Part shown: positions 1-8,600 of the stretch, piece after piece
Layout: every line of letters starts with the position of its first letter
How positions within the stretch are numbered: position 1 is the first letter of the stretch
NCBI GenBank assembly: GCA_017555925.1
Contig: JAFZFL010000027.1
Coordinates: forward strand, 1-15,820
Length of the DNA: 15,820 bases
Source: Bacteroidales bacterium
GTDB lineage: Bacteria > Bacteroidota > Bacteroidia > Bacteroidales > UBA932
Direction of reading: 5' to 3'
The notes under the pieces: model-generated
The model's database searches: none
The model's input: only the letters and a program-made list of their open reading frames with translations
What the model was told of the DNA's origin: nothing
Position numbers and translations under genes: made by a program

Positions 1-1539
1 ATCACTTTTGATAAAGCAGGTCAGGAGATCTTCATTGAAACAGCCGGTACAGATGGTATTGAGCTTTCTTTCAGCACTAACGTTAATTGGACAGCAGATA
101 TCCAGGGTGGTGATTGGGCTGTAGTTTCACCTAAATCAGGTCTTGCAGGTGATGCAGTTATCCGCATCATTGCAGATGAGAACAAAACTAATGACAACCG
201 TACTGCAAAACTTGTTATTACTGCAGCTGAGTCTGAGACAGCAGTTCAAACTGCTGTAGTTGAGGCTACTTTGGTTCAATATCAGCTTGATGCTTTTGAG
301 CTTGTTGAGTCATCTGCTTCATTTGGTGAAGAGGGTGGTAGCGCAAATATCAAAGTTATGACTAACGTTGATTTCAAAGTTACTATTCCTGCTGATGCTA
401 CCTGGTTGACAGCTGTTGGTACAAAAGCTTATGGTGAGAAAGTTTATGAGGTTAAAGTTGCTGCTCTTACTGAGCTTGACGCTGAGCGTTCAGCTGAGCT
501 TACTGTATCTGCTGAGGGTTTTGAGCCTGTAACTTACACAATTTCACAGGCTGGTCCTAAATCATTGCTTTGGTCTAAGAATGTAACAGAACTTGATGGT
601 TATGCTATTGGAGGTGAGACTAAACTTGCTGCTTATGGCGACAAACTTCTTGTTTCTAACACAAGCAAAATATTGGTTGTAAACCCTACTACCGGTGCTG
701 TTGAGAACACAGTTGCTCTTCCTGAGGGCTTCAACTGCAGCAACTTGTGTGTTGACGAGGGTGGCAATGTTCTAATTGCGGCTCACGCTAACTACAGCTG
801 GTCTGGTCCTGAGTTCTGTGAGACTCTTACTATCTTTACTGTTAAAAACTTGACAGACACTCCTAAAGAGCTTGTTAAATACAGCACTGCCAATGTTTGG
901 TGTTCAAATACCGGTAATATCCGTGTTAAAGGTAACATCGATACTAAAGCAACTATCGTTGCTTATGCTGCAAACAGCGGTTACTGGGTAGCTTGGGAGG
1001 CTGCAAACGGTGCAGTAGCAAAAGATGCTAACGGTTGGTCTGTATTCAAAGCAAATACAACTCCTTATGTTGGTACTGAGGCTCGCTATGGTTGTGTTCT
1101 TCCTGAGGGTGACGAGTTGGCAGACGGTCTATGGTTCATCGCTTATGGCGGCGACTACAACTTGAAATATTGCGCTAATCCTACTGATAACAACTGGGCT
1201 ACTTCATACACTACAGGTTCATCTTGGATGGAGAACTACAACTGTATAGCAAGAGCATCTTGGAATGGCAAAGAGTATGCTGCAATCACTGCAAGCTGTC
1301 ACTTCAACTATGATGCTCTAGATGTATTGCTACTTGACGTAACAAATCCAGAGGCTGCTGCAAAAGTATTTGCTGTAGATTGCGACGGCTTTGTTGACAG
1401 AGATGCTGATTGGGCTAACCTTGACTGGACAGGAGTAGGCGCTTCAAGCGACGTTGTTCTTGTTCCTACTAAAGATGCTTTGATGATTTACTATGTAGAC
1501 GTAAACTTCAACATTATTGGTTGTTCACAATACAAATAA
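1..1539 (+). CDS. BACON-repeat secreted protein, 5'-truncated
   Basis: The frame is open from base 1 to the TAA at 1537-1539, so the true start lies upstream and 512 C-terminal residues are visible. Two BACON (Bacteroidetes-associated carbohydrate-binding, often N-terminal) beta-sandwich repeats are recognisable. The first spans about visible residues 5-90, with the typical pattern of a native-asparagine-tryptophan strand, a 'SPKSG' turn and a 'NRTAKL' strand. The second spans about 100-185 and ends in 'YTISQAG'. The remaining ~325 residues look all-beta, with recurring G-D-x-L/V-like strands, perhaps a propeller, and ten cysteines; I do not recognise this part with confidence, and DUF5018-like proteins of polysaccharide loci are one possibility. 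BACON proteins are usually surface or periplasmic and glycan- or mucin-associated, so an outer-membrane lipoprotein is likely, but the signal sequence is outside the window. Codon use is strongly biased (GCT, CTT, GGT, GAG; almost no ATA/AGA), unlike the next operon, suggesting high expression. Confidence 0.85.
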   Translation: MTFDKAGQEIFIETAGTDGIELSFSTNVNWTADIQGGDWAVVSPKSGLAGDAVIRIIADENKTNDNRTAKLVITAAESETAVQTAVVEATLVQYQLDAFELVESSASFGEEGGSANIKVMTNVDFKVTIPADATWLTAVGTKAYGEKVYEVKVAALTELDAERSAELTVSAEGFEPVTYTISQAGPKSLLWSKNVTELDGYAIGGETKLAAYGDKLLVSNTSKILVVNPTTGAVENTVALPEGFNCSNLCVDEGGNVLIAAHANYSWSGPEFCETLTIFTVKNLTDTPKELVKYSTANVWCSNTGNIRVKGNIDTKATIVAYAANSGYWVAWEAANGAVAKDANGWSVFKANTTPYVGTEARYGCVLPEGDELADGLWFIAYGGDYNLKYCANPTDNNWATSYTTGSSWMENYNCIARASWNGKEYAAITASCHFNYDALDVLLLDVTNPEAAAKVFAVDCDGFVDRDADWANLDWTGVGASSDVVLVPTKDALMIYYVDVNFNIIGCSQYK

Positions 1540-1573
1540 TTGTCAAGACAACAAATTGTATTTTATAACAAAT

Positions 1574-1605
1574 GGGGGATGGCTTTTTGGGCTGTCCCCT
1601 TTTTT
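1574..1605 (+). terminator. Rho-independent terminator of the BACON gene
   Basis: A hairpin forms between 1575-1584 and 1590-1599: four G-C pairs, one A-T pair, then a mix of G-C and G-T pairs, with a 5-base loop (TTTTG). A six-T run follows at 1600-1605. It lies 35 bases after the stop codon and separates the BACON gene from the operon starting at 1651. Confidence 0.85.
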
Positions 1606-1631
1606 GTTGCAATATATATTTGCTACCTTTG
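1603..1631 (+). promoter_or_regulatory. Bacteroidota-type promoter for the four-gene operon
   Basis: The -7 element TACCTTTG (1624-1631) matches the Bacteroidota consensus TAnnTTTG. A candidate -33 TTTG is at 1603-1606, 17 bases upstream, which places it in the end of the preceding terminator's T-run; a second TTG is at 1607-1609. Transcription would start near 1637, leaving a leader of only about 14 bases before the ATG at 1651. The match is to the consensus only; no start-site data are available. Confidence 0.6.
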
Positions 1632-1650
1632 CACACTCAAATTCTGATGA

Positions 1651-3021
1651 ATGATGAAAACTATGAATCAAAGGATTGCTTCAATTGATATAATGCGTGG
1701 AATAACCATTGCTGCAATGATATTATGTGCCAATATAGGCTTCAATTCAAATCTTCCTGCCTGGATGTTTCACGCACAAACACCTCCGCCAACCTATGCT
1801 TTTAATCCGGATGTGCCGGGCATTACCTGGGTAGATCTGGTTTTCCCATTCTTTCTCTTTACAATGGGGGCGGCCATTCCGCTGGCAATGAGAAAAAGGA
1901 TAGAAAAGGGTGTTAAACCTTTAAGCCTGATACCAACATTATGCAAAAGGTGGTTTATTCTTACAATTTTTGCTATTGTACTTGGAAATGCATATTCGGC
2001 AGGTGGCGCTTTTGAAGAGCCTTGGCTGGCCTGCATTTTTAAAATAGTAATCTGGACAGCAATGTTTTTGTCGCTGGTAAGGACAAAATATCCTGTTATA
2101 AATTTGTCGGGAGTCTGTATGGTAGCCCTTATTGGTTTTTTAATGGTAAAATTTATGGGAGTTCCTCTTGATAAAGGCAATAGCGACATTATAATTCTAA
2201 TCCTTGCAAATATTGCATTGTGGGGAGGTCTTATATGGCTTTTTACCAGGGATAATATAAAATTAAGATGGCTTGTCTTTCTTTTTGTTGCAGCTGTGAA
2301 GGCTTTGGATTCCTATGCTTCACAAGTGCTCTCTTTTCTTCCATCTACAGGGTGTGCAGGATGGCTGTTGCAATGGAATTTTCTGCAATATCTTCTTATA
2401 GCAATTTTTGGTTCGATAGTTGGTGATATGCTTTTGGAGGCTGGCAAAACACAGATACAAGGGCAAATTGACAGAAGAGGCGTGTATGCCGGGTCTATTG
2501 CATTGGCCGTGGTTATACTGCAGCTTTGGGGATTGTTTGCAAGGGAGGTAGTTGTGGATTTTATATTGAGTCTGGCCGGTGGTGCGGCCTATTTTACACT
2601 TACATTCAAAGATAAGGGGGTGGCTTCCCAAATAGCCAGAACAGGTTTTGCTCTTCTTCTTGTTGGAATCATATTTGATCCTGTGGATGGAGGTATAACC
2701 AAAGATTACGCAAACTTGTCATATTTGTTTACAACGGGGGGTATGGCTGCACTTTTTTTGAGTTTTCTGCTTATGCTTGAAATGAAGTATGGGGTAAAAT
2801 GTACTTTTGTTGCAGGTGTTGGCCAGAATCCTATGTTGGCCTATACAGTTACATCTTTCCTTATAGGTCCTGTACTCACATTGTGTATGATATATCCTTT
2901 TATATCTTCACTTGCTGTGGATTCGCAATTTTGGGGTATGGTTATGGGTATATTGATGACACTTTCAATGATGGGTGCAACCTTTATGTTCACCAAATTC
3001 AAGTCATTCTGGAGATCTTGA
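1651..3021 (+). CDS. DUF5009 / HGSNAT-like membrane acyltransferase
   Basis: A 456-residue polytopic inner-membrane protein with about 10-12 hydrophobic segments. The N-terminus has the family signature: 'SIDIMRG' at residues 11-17, a conserved histidine (H41) in 'FHAQ' followed by a triple proline, then 'GITWVDLVFPFFLF' at 57-70. This is the DUF5009 (COG4299) group, related to human heparan-alpha-glucosaminide N-acetyltransferase, which moves an acetyl group from cytosolic acetyl-CoA across the membrane to a sugar amine. The histidine in this region is the equivalent of the proposed acetyl-carrying residue in the human enzyme (established for the family; inferred here). The sugar acceptor is unknown. 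ATGs at 1651, 1654 and 1663 are all possible starts, since the conserved core begins at residue 8; there is no Shine-Dalgarno sequence. It is the first gene of the operon, 65 bases before the esterase gene. An acetyltransferase beside a CE2-type acetyl esterase suggests opposite ends of acetyl-sugar handling. Confidence 0.88.
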   Translation: MMKTMNQRIASIDIMRGITIAAMILCANIGFNSNLPAWMFHAQTPPPTYAFNPDVPGITWVDLVFPFFLFTMGAAIPLAMRKRIEKGVKPLSLIPTLCKRWFILTIFAIVLGNAYSAGGAFEEPWLACIFKIVIWTAMFLSLVRTKYPVINLSGVCMVALIGFLMVKFMGVPLDKGNSDIIILILANIALWGGLIWLFTRDNIKLRWLVFLFVAAVKALDSYASQVLSFLPSTGCAGWLLQWNFLQYLLIAIFGSIVGDMLLEAGKTQIQGQIDRRGVYAGSIALAVVILQLWGLFAREVVVDFILSLAGGAAYFTLTFKDKGVASQIARTGFALLLVGIIFDPVDGGITKDYANLSYLFTTGGMAALFLSFLLMLEMKYGVKCTFVAGVGQNPMLAYTVTSFLIGPVLTLCMIYPFISSLAVDSQFWGMVMGILMTLSMMGATFMFTKFKSFWRS

Positions 3022-3086
3022 TTTGTAACCGCAATTAAGCTTTGGTTTAGTATAAGTATTTGAAGAATAAGTAAATATAAATTGTT

Positions 3087-4202
3087 ATGTATAAGAAATT
3101 GTTATTGTTCGTTGCCGCAGTTTCCTTTTTGTGGAGCACGGATATTTTTGCAAAAAAAGGTAAGGAGTATATAGAGACACCTGCTTCAGACAGCCGTGTT
3201 GAGTATACCGGAAGAGTGGTTGTTAATGGAGATGAGGTTGCTTATGACTGGAGCGGAGTCTATTTTAGAGTAAAATTCAATGGCCCATATTTGGCAATGA
3301 AGTGTTCAGACAGCAAAAACAGCTGGTTCAATTTGTGGGTAGATAAGGAGATGAGCAATAAAGAGGACCGCAAGTTTATAGTTGCAGCCAAGGATACCCT
3401 TATTGTATTGGCAGAGGGACTTGGAAAGGGCCAACACGAAGTTATTTTGCAAAAGAGAACCGAAGGGGAGCAGGGCCGCTTTACTGTTCACTCGTTTTTG
3501 AGCGAAGGCGAAATAGTTCAGGCGCAAGGCCGTAAAGGCAGACATATAGAGTTTATAGGTGATTCATATACTTGCGGATATGGTACAGAGAGCAAGTCGG
3601 GCAACGATCCTTTCTTGCCTGAAACAGAGAACTGCAATCTTACATATGCTGCAATTGCTGCACGCTATTTTAATGCAGACTTCAATCTTATAAGCCATTC
3701 CGGACAGGGTATTTGCCGTAATTATGACGATTACCGTCCGGGTTACAATATGCCGGACAGATATGCTCAGGCATTTGATGAATCAACAGAAATTGAGTGG
3801 AATCCGCAGATGTCGCCTCATGGTACTCCTGATATGGTTGTAATATATTTGTGTACAAATGATTTCTCAACTGCACGCCAGCCTCATGAGATGATTTTTG
3901 CAAACAGGTATATTGAACTTCTGAAAAAGGTGAGGGCCTTTTATGGTAACGATATTCCAATTTTATGTATGGCTTCAAATGTAACTCCGTTCAGCTTCGA
4001 CTATATCCGCAATGCCTGTATTATGAGCGGACTTGAGGGCGTATCGTATATGGGTGTGACAAAGGATGTTCATAATAATACTACAGATTTGGGTGCCAGT
4101 GCCCATCCTAACTATAGGGGACAATTGAAAGTTGCAAGCAATATTATTCCGTATATCTCCACCCTTACAGGTTGGGAGATGGAAGAGAAGGCTTATAAAT
4201 AA
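3087..4202 (+). CDS. Secreted SGNH/GDSL esterase, carbohydrate esterase family 2-like
   Basis: A 371-residue protein with a signal peptide (positive MYKK, hydrophobic core, likely cut after 'IFA' at residue 22). Residues ~35-145 form the N-terminal beta-sandwich typical of CE2 enzymes. From ~150 the SGNH hydrolase fold carries its blocks in order: 'GDSYTCGYG' with nucleophile S160, 'GQG' at 206-208, 'TND' with N258, and 'SAHPNYRGQ' with catalytic H340. CE2 members remove O-acetyl groups from xylan, glucomannan or other sugars, often with a Ser-His dyad. The 'GDSxTCGYG' form of block I and the two-domain layout favour CE2 over generic GDSL lipases. It probably works in the periplasm or at the surface. 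The gene sits 65 bases after the acyltransferase and 43 bases before the phosphoesterase, without a terminator on either side, so co-transcription is expected. The exact substrate cannot be read from the sequence. Confidence 0.9.
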   Translation: MYKKLLLFVAAVSFLWSTDIFAKKGKEYIETPASDSRVEYTGRVVVNGDEVAYDWSGVYFRVKFNGPYLAMKCSDSKNSWFNLWVDKEMSNKEDRKFIVAAKDTLIVLAEGLGKGQHEVILQKRTEGEQGRFTVHSFLSEGEIVQAQGRKGRHIEFIGDSYTCGYGTESKSGNDPFLPETENCNLTYAAIAARYFNADFNLISHSGQGICRNYDDYRPGYNMPDRYAQAFDESTEIEWNPQMSPHGTPDMVVIYLCTNDFSTARQPHEMIFANRYIELLKKVRAFYGNDIPILCMASNVTPFSFDYIRNACIMSGLEGVSYMGVTKDVHNNTTDLGASAHPNYRGQLKVASNIIPYISTLTGWEMEEKAYK

Positions 4203-4245
4203 TGGGGATTGATGAATTTTTAATGGTTATTAAAGTATACAGGTT

Positions 4246-5664
4246 ATGGTAAAGAAGATATTACTGCTCTGCTTCATGCTTGCTGTATGTGCAGCTGCCA
4301 GAGCTGAAAAGATAAAAGGAAGTGTAAAGAGTACAGGTGGAGAGGCCGTTGAAGGTGTTGTGGTATCAGATGGGTTGAATATTGCACAAACTGACAAAAA
4401 GGGCCTGTTCAGCCTTGAGGTTGACAAGGATAGCAGATGGGTGTTCATTTCAACTCCGTCGGGATACAGATCATCTGTTACAAAGGGTGAATTGGAGTAT
4501 TACAAAAAATTGCAGAAAGGGGTGAACTCTTATGACTTCATTGTGGAAAAGAAGCAGAATGATGATACAAACCATAATATTGTTCTTATAGCAGATCCTC
4601 AAATCAGCGATAGGGATGAGCTTCCTGAATTGGCAGCACATTCAGATGATATTGCAGGGTATGTCAAGGAGTTGGGCGACGGGGAAACCTTTGGAATTTG
4701 TCTTGGGGATATTGTTGGATGGGATCACTCCATTTATCCTGAATACAACAAGATAATGGAGCGTACTGGCCTTGAGTTCAGAAATGTTATAGGCAATCAT
4801 GATATGACCAATTATGGCCGTTCGTATGAGACTTCGCTCAAAAATTATGAGGAGATGTATGGGCCTGCCTGGTATTCATTTAATGTTGGAAAGGTGCATT
4901 ATGTGGTTGTGAATGACAATTTCTTCATTGGAACAGACTGGTATTACATTGGCTATATTGATGAAAGGCAGTTGCAGTGGCTTGAAAAGGATTTGTCATA
5001 CGTTCCAAAAAACCATAAGGTAGTGATCTCTATGCATATACCTACTACATTAAGTGAAAAGGACAGGAAGGAGTTCAGCTATGATATGATAAATGAGCTC
5101 TTGAGCAACAAAAAGGCTATCTATGATTTGCTTAAGCCTTATGATGCTCTAATACTGTCGGGACACATGCATACGGCAAATACACAGAATATAAGTAAAA
5201 GACTAACAGAGATAAATGTTACAGGATTGAGTGGGGCATGGTGGTGCGGACCTGTTTGTGTTGACGGCTCTCCGGCCGGCTATAAGGTAATTAAGGTTAG
5301 GGGAGATAAAATGGAGTGGCTGTATAAAGGATGCGGACATCCTGTTGATTATCAGTTCAAACTCTATGTGGGGCACGAGTCTTATCCGGGACAGATTGTG
5401 GCAAATGTCTGGGATTATGATGACTTGTGGAGAGTTGAGTATTTTGAAGATGGTGTGAAGGTTTGCGATATGGATAGATTCAAGGCTCAGGATCCTCAGG
5501 CTTTGGAACTGTATAAAGACCCTTCATCATTAAAGCGTCAATGGGTGTGGGCTGTTCCTACAGAAAATATGTTCAAGGCAAAAATCTCAGAAAATGCAAA
5601 GAGCCTTGAAGTTAAGGTAACTGACCGTTTTGGAAGAGTGTATATAAAAAAATATGATTTGTAG
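4246..5664 (+). CDS. Secreted calcineurin-like metallophosphoesterase (MetallophosN-catalytic-MetallophosC)
   Basis: A 472-residue protein with a signal peptide probably cut after 'ARA' (residue 20). Residues ~21-100 are an Ig-like N-terminal domain ('GxVxxxGGEAVEGVVVSDG') as in PF16371. The catalytic domain (~110-315) shows all metallophosphoesterase motifs: D117-P-Q119, G-D155, G-N184-H185-D186, H264, and G-H307-M-H309. The D-P-Q form replaces the commoner D-x-H; it also occurs in related phosphatases such as CPPED1, so activity is not excluded. Residues ~330-472 form the C-terminal beta domain (PF16370-like), with 'GAWWCGP' at its junction. It should hydrolyse a phosphomono- or diester outside the cytoplasm; the substrate is unknown. 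It is third in the operon, and its last 11 bases overlap the next gene, which implies coupled translation. Confidence 0.9.
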   Translation: MVKKILLLCFMLAVCAAARAEKIKGSVKSTGGEAVEGVVVSDGLNIAQTDKKGLFSLEVDKDSRWVFISTPSGYRSSVTKGELEYYKKLQKGVNSYDFIVEKKQNDDTNHNIVLIADPQISDRDELPELAAHSDDIAGYVKELGDGETFGICLGDIVGWDHSIYPEYNKIMERTGLEFRNVIGNHDMTNYGRSYETSLKNYEEMYGPAWYSFNVGKVHYVVVNDNFFIGTDWYYIGYIDERQLQWLEKDLSYVPKNHKVVISMHIPTTLSEKDRKEFSYDMINELLSNKKAIYDLLKPYDALILSGHMHTANTQNISKRLTEINVTGLSGAWWCGPVCVDGSPAGYKVIKVRGDKMEWLYKGCGHPVDYQFKLYVGHESYPGQIVANVWDYDDLWRVEYFEDGVKVCDMDRFKAQDPQALELYKDPSSLKRQWVWAVPTENMFKAKISENAKSLEVKVTDRFGRVYIKKYDL

Positions 5665-8600
5665 AGTGAGTTTTTTTGCCAGAAAGAGAGGTGTTGTATT
5701 TTTTATGCTCCTGTTTTCTCTCTTTATGCAATCTTGCGTAGAAAGGAGAAGTGTTGATGTGTTGGTTATTGGAGGAGGGGCAAGTGGCGTGGCTGCAGGT
5801 GTGCAGAGTGCCAGAATGGGAGTGGAGACACTCATATTGGAAGAGACTTCATGGTTGGGAGGTATGCTTACCTCAGCCGGAGTAAGTTGCGTTGATGGAA
5901 ATTATAATCTGAAAGGTGGAATATTTGGAGAGTTTGCAGACTCGTTGTGTGCGCGTTATGGCGGTTGGGATGCCCTTAAGACAGGGTGGGTAAGCCACAT
6001 TAACTTTGAGCCGCATGTGGGTGAAGAGATATTTTCAAATATGACAAAGGCTTGTGCAGACAAGTTGGAGGTGTTGCGCATGACAAGAACAGTCTCTGTT
6101 GAAAGAGTTGGGCAGGAGAGATGGAGAGTGGTTGCAGAAACGGCAAATGGCAAAAGGTTGGTTGTAAAAGCGTCGGTTCTGATAGATTGTACAGAACTTG
6201 GCGATATTGCAAAGATGTGCGGTGTGCAATACAAGACAGGAATGGATTCCAAATCACTTACCGGTGAGTCAATAGCTCCTGATGAGGTTAACAATATTAT
6301 ACAGGATTTGACCTATGTGGCTCTTCTTAAGGATTATGGTGCAGATTCAGACATGACAATTCCAATGCCTGACGGTTATGACAGGATGATGTTTGCCAAT
6401 AGTGCAATAAATCCTTTGAATACATTCTCTGAAACGGGTCAGACGATATGGTCGCCGGAAATGATGATAACATACGGTGCTCTTCCAAATGGAAAGTATA
6501 TGATAAATTGGCCCATTTACGGGAATGATTTCTATGTGAACTCTATAGATATGACTCCCCAGCAAAGGGAGGAGGCATACTCAAAGGCAAAGAATATTAC
6601 TCTCTGTTTCCTCTATTTTATCCAGACAGAATTGGGAATGAAACATCTTGGACTTGCAGATGATGAGTTTCCAACTGAAGACAAGATGCCATTCTTTCCG
6701 TATCACAGGGAGTCGAGACGTATTGAGGGTGAAGCATTTTTTACTATGGATGCAGCCCAAAAACCTTATGAGTACAAATCCCCTTATTACAGGACAGGTA
6801 TTGCTGTAGGCGATTATCCTGTAGATCACCACCACTTCAGACATCCTCAATGGAAGAGTCTGCCCGATTTGCATTTTTATCCTATTCCATCATTCAACGT
6901 GCCTGCCGGTGTGATGGTTCCAAAAAATATTGAGAATCTGCTTGTGGCAGAGAAATCAATATCCGTATCAAATCTTGTAAATGGTACAACAAGGTTACAG
7001 CCTGTTGTTATGCAGCTGGGTCAGGCTGCAGGTGCGATGGCGGCCATTTCTGTGGGTGAGAAGACTCCTGTAAGGGAGGTTGGAGTACGTTCTCTTCAGA
7101 AGGTGATTCTGGAGAGTGGAGGATATATTATGCCATATCTCGATCTGCCGAAGGAGGATATTCACTTTGCTGCACTCCAAAGGATTGGAGCAACAGGTAT
7201 ATTGAGAGGAGAGGGACGTAATGTGGGGTGGTCAAACCAGACTTGGTTCAGAGCCGATGAGCCATTAAGATATGAAGAGCTCTTTCTTGATGAGTATGCT
7301 CCGGATGTTGTTCTTGCTTCTAAAGGGGAGATTACAATAGAGGCTTTCTCAGAAATTGTCAAGAATATTTCTGCAAGGTATGGGAATGTAACAGAGATAG
7401 ATTCACTTCTATGGAGCTCACTGAAGCTTGAAGATTATTCATTGGACAGGGTTATGACAAGAAAGGAAGCAGCAGTTGTAATTGATTATCTGTTTGATCC
7501 TTTCAGTGCATTTGAGGTGGGTTATGACGGCTTGCTAAAAGAGAATGTTGGGCATAAGGAGATATTGCCAATAACCGGCACTTTCATTAATCTTGCTTAT
7601 CAGGATGTAAGAAACAAGTATACAAATCCTGCAGAAATTGATTGTACCAATCCTGCTTTATGGGAGCAGAAAGTTGATGAACTGCATGAAATGGGTATGG
7701 AGTATATTGTCTTTATGGCTGTTGCAAATGAGGGCAAAGCCTTTTACCCCTCTTCCATTATGCCAAGATGCTATAGTGAGGGGAGGAAAAGTCCTGTGTC
7801 GGCTATTATGGATGCTGCTGCGACCCGTGGAATGAAGGTCTTTATGAGTACCGGATGGGCAAAAGATCAGGATGATAATCTGAGAGATCCGGCAATTAAG
7901 CAGAGACAGATGGATATGATGATGGAGCTATCCGGCATATATGGCAAACATGAGGCTTTTTATGGATGGTACCTGCCGGTTGAAGATTGTCTTGGGCCTG
8001 TTTTGACAGATTATGCAGTTGAAGCAGTTAATGCACTTACACAGAGGGCCCGCGAACTTACCCCCGGAAAGAGAGTGCTTATCTCTCCTTATGGTATATT
8101 CAAGTCTGATTTTGATGATCCCGCCTTTGAGAAACAGATCTCCAGGCTGGAAGTTGATATAATTGCCTATCAGGATGAGGTTGGATGTCTGAGGGAGGAG
8201 TATCCATTGAGCAGATTGAAAGAGAATTGGAAAAAATTGCGTGCTATACATGACAGGCTCAATATTGAGATGTGGGCAAATTGCGAAACATTTACATGGG
8301 AGAAAGGGACAAATGACCGCTCATCAGCATTGGTGCCTGCATCATTTTCAAGGGTTTTGTCCCAAATGTCAGCTGCATCTGTAGCAGGTGCCGACAGAAT
8401 AATCTCCTTTATAGTATGCGGAATGTGGGATAAACCCGGTTCTGCCTATCCGCTTGGGCAACCTATTTGCTCTTCCAGGTTATACGAAGATTATATGTCG
8501 TGGTTGGGTGGAGAGCATTTCTGGAGAGTGGCCGGACAATCTGTTGCAGATGGGGCGGAGGAGAATCCCAATGATGAGCGCTGGACGAGTTTTGGAGAGG

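Noticed and set aside
1647..1688. 13-codon ORF overlapping the acyltransferase start in another frame
   Set aside because: Short ATG-rich stretch; no ribosome site and no resemblance to a leader peptide, so most likely chance.
3022..3086. Possible internal promoter before the esterase gene
   Set aside because: The sequence around 3050-3062 contains TATTTG but not a correct TAnnTTTG, and the upstream TTTG is poorly spaced; co-transcription is the simpler reading.
4230..4448. Minus-strand frame opposite the phosphoesterase start
   Set aside because: Overlaps the signal peptide and N-terminal domain of a well-supported gene and has no features of its own.
5956..6294. Minus-strand reading frames inside the fusion gene
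   Set aside because: Shadow frames of a strongly supported coding gene; no family resemblance, signal or start context.
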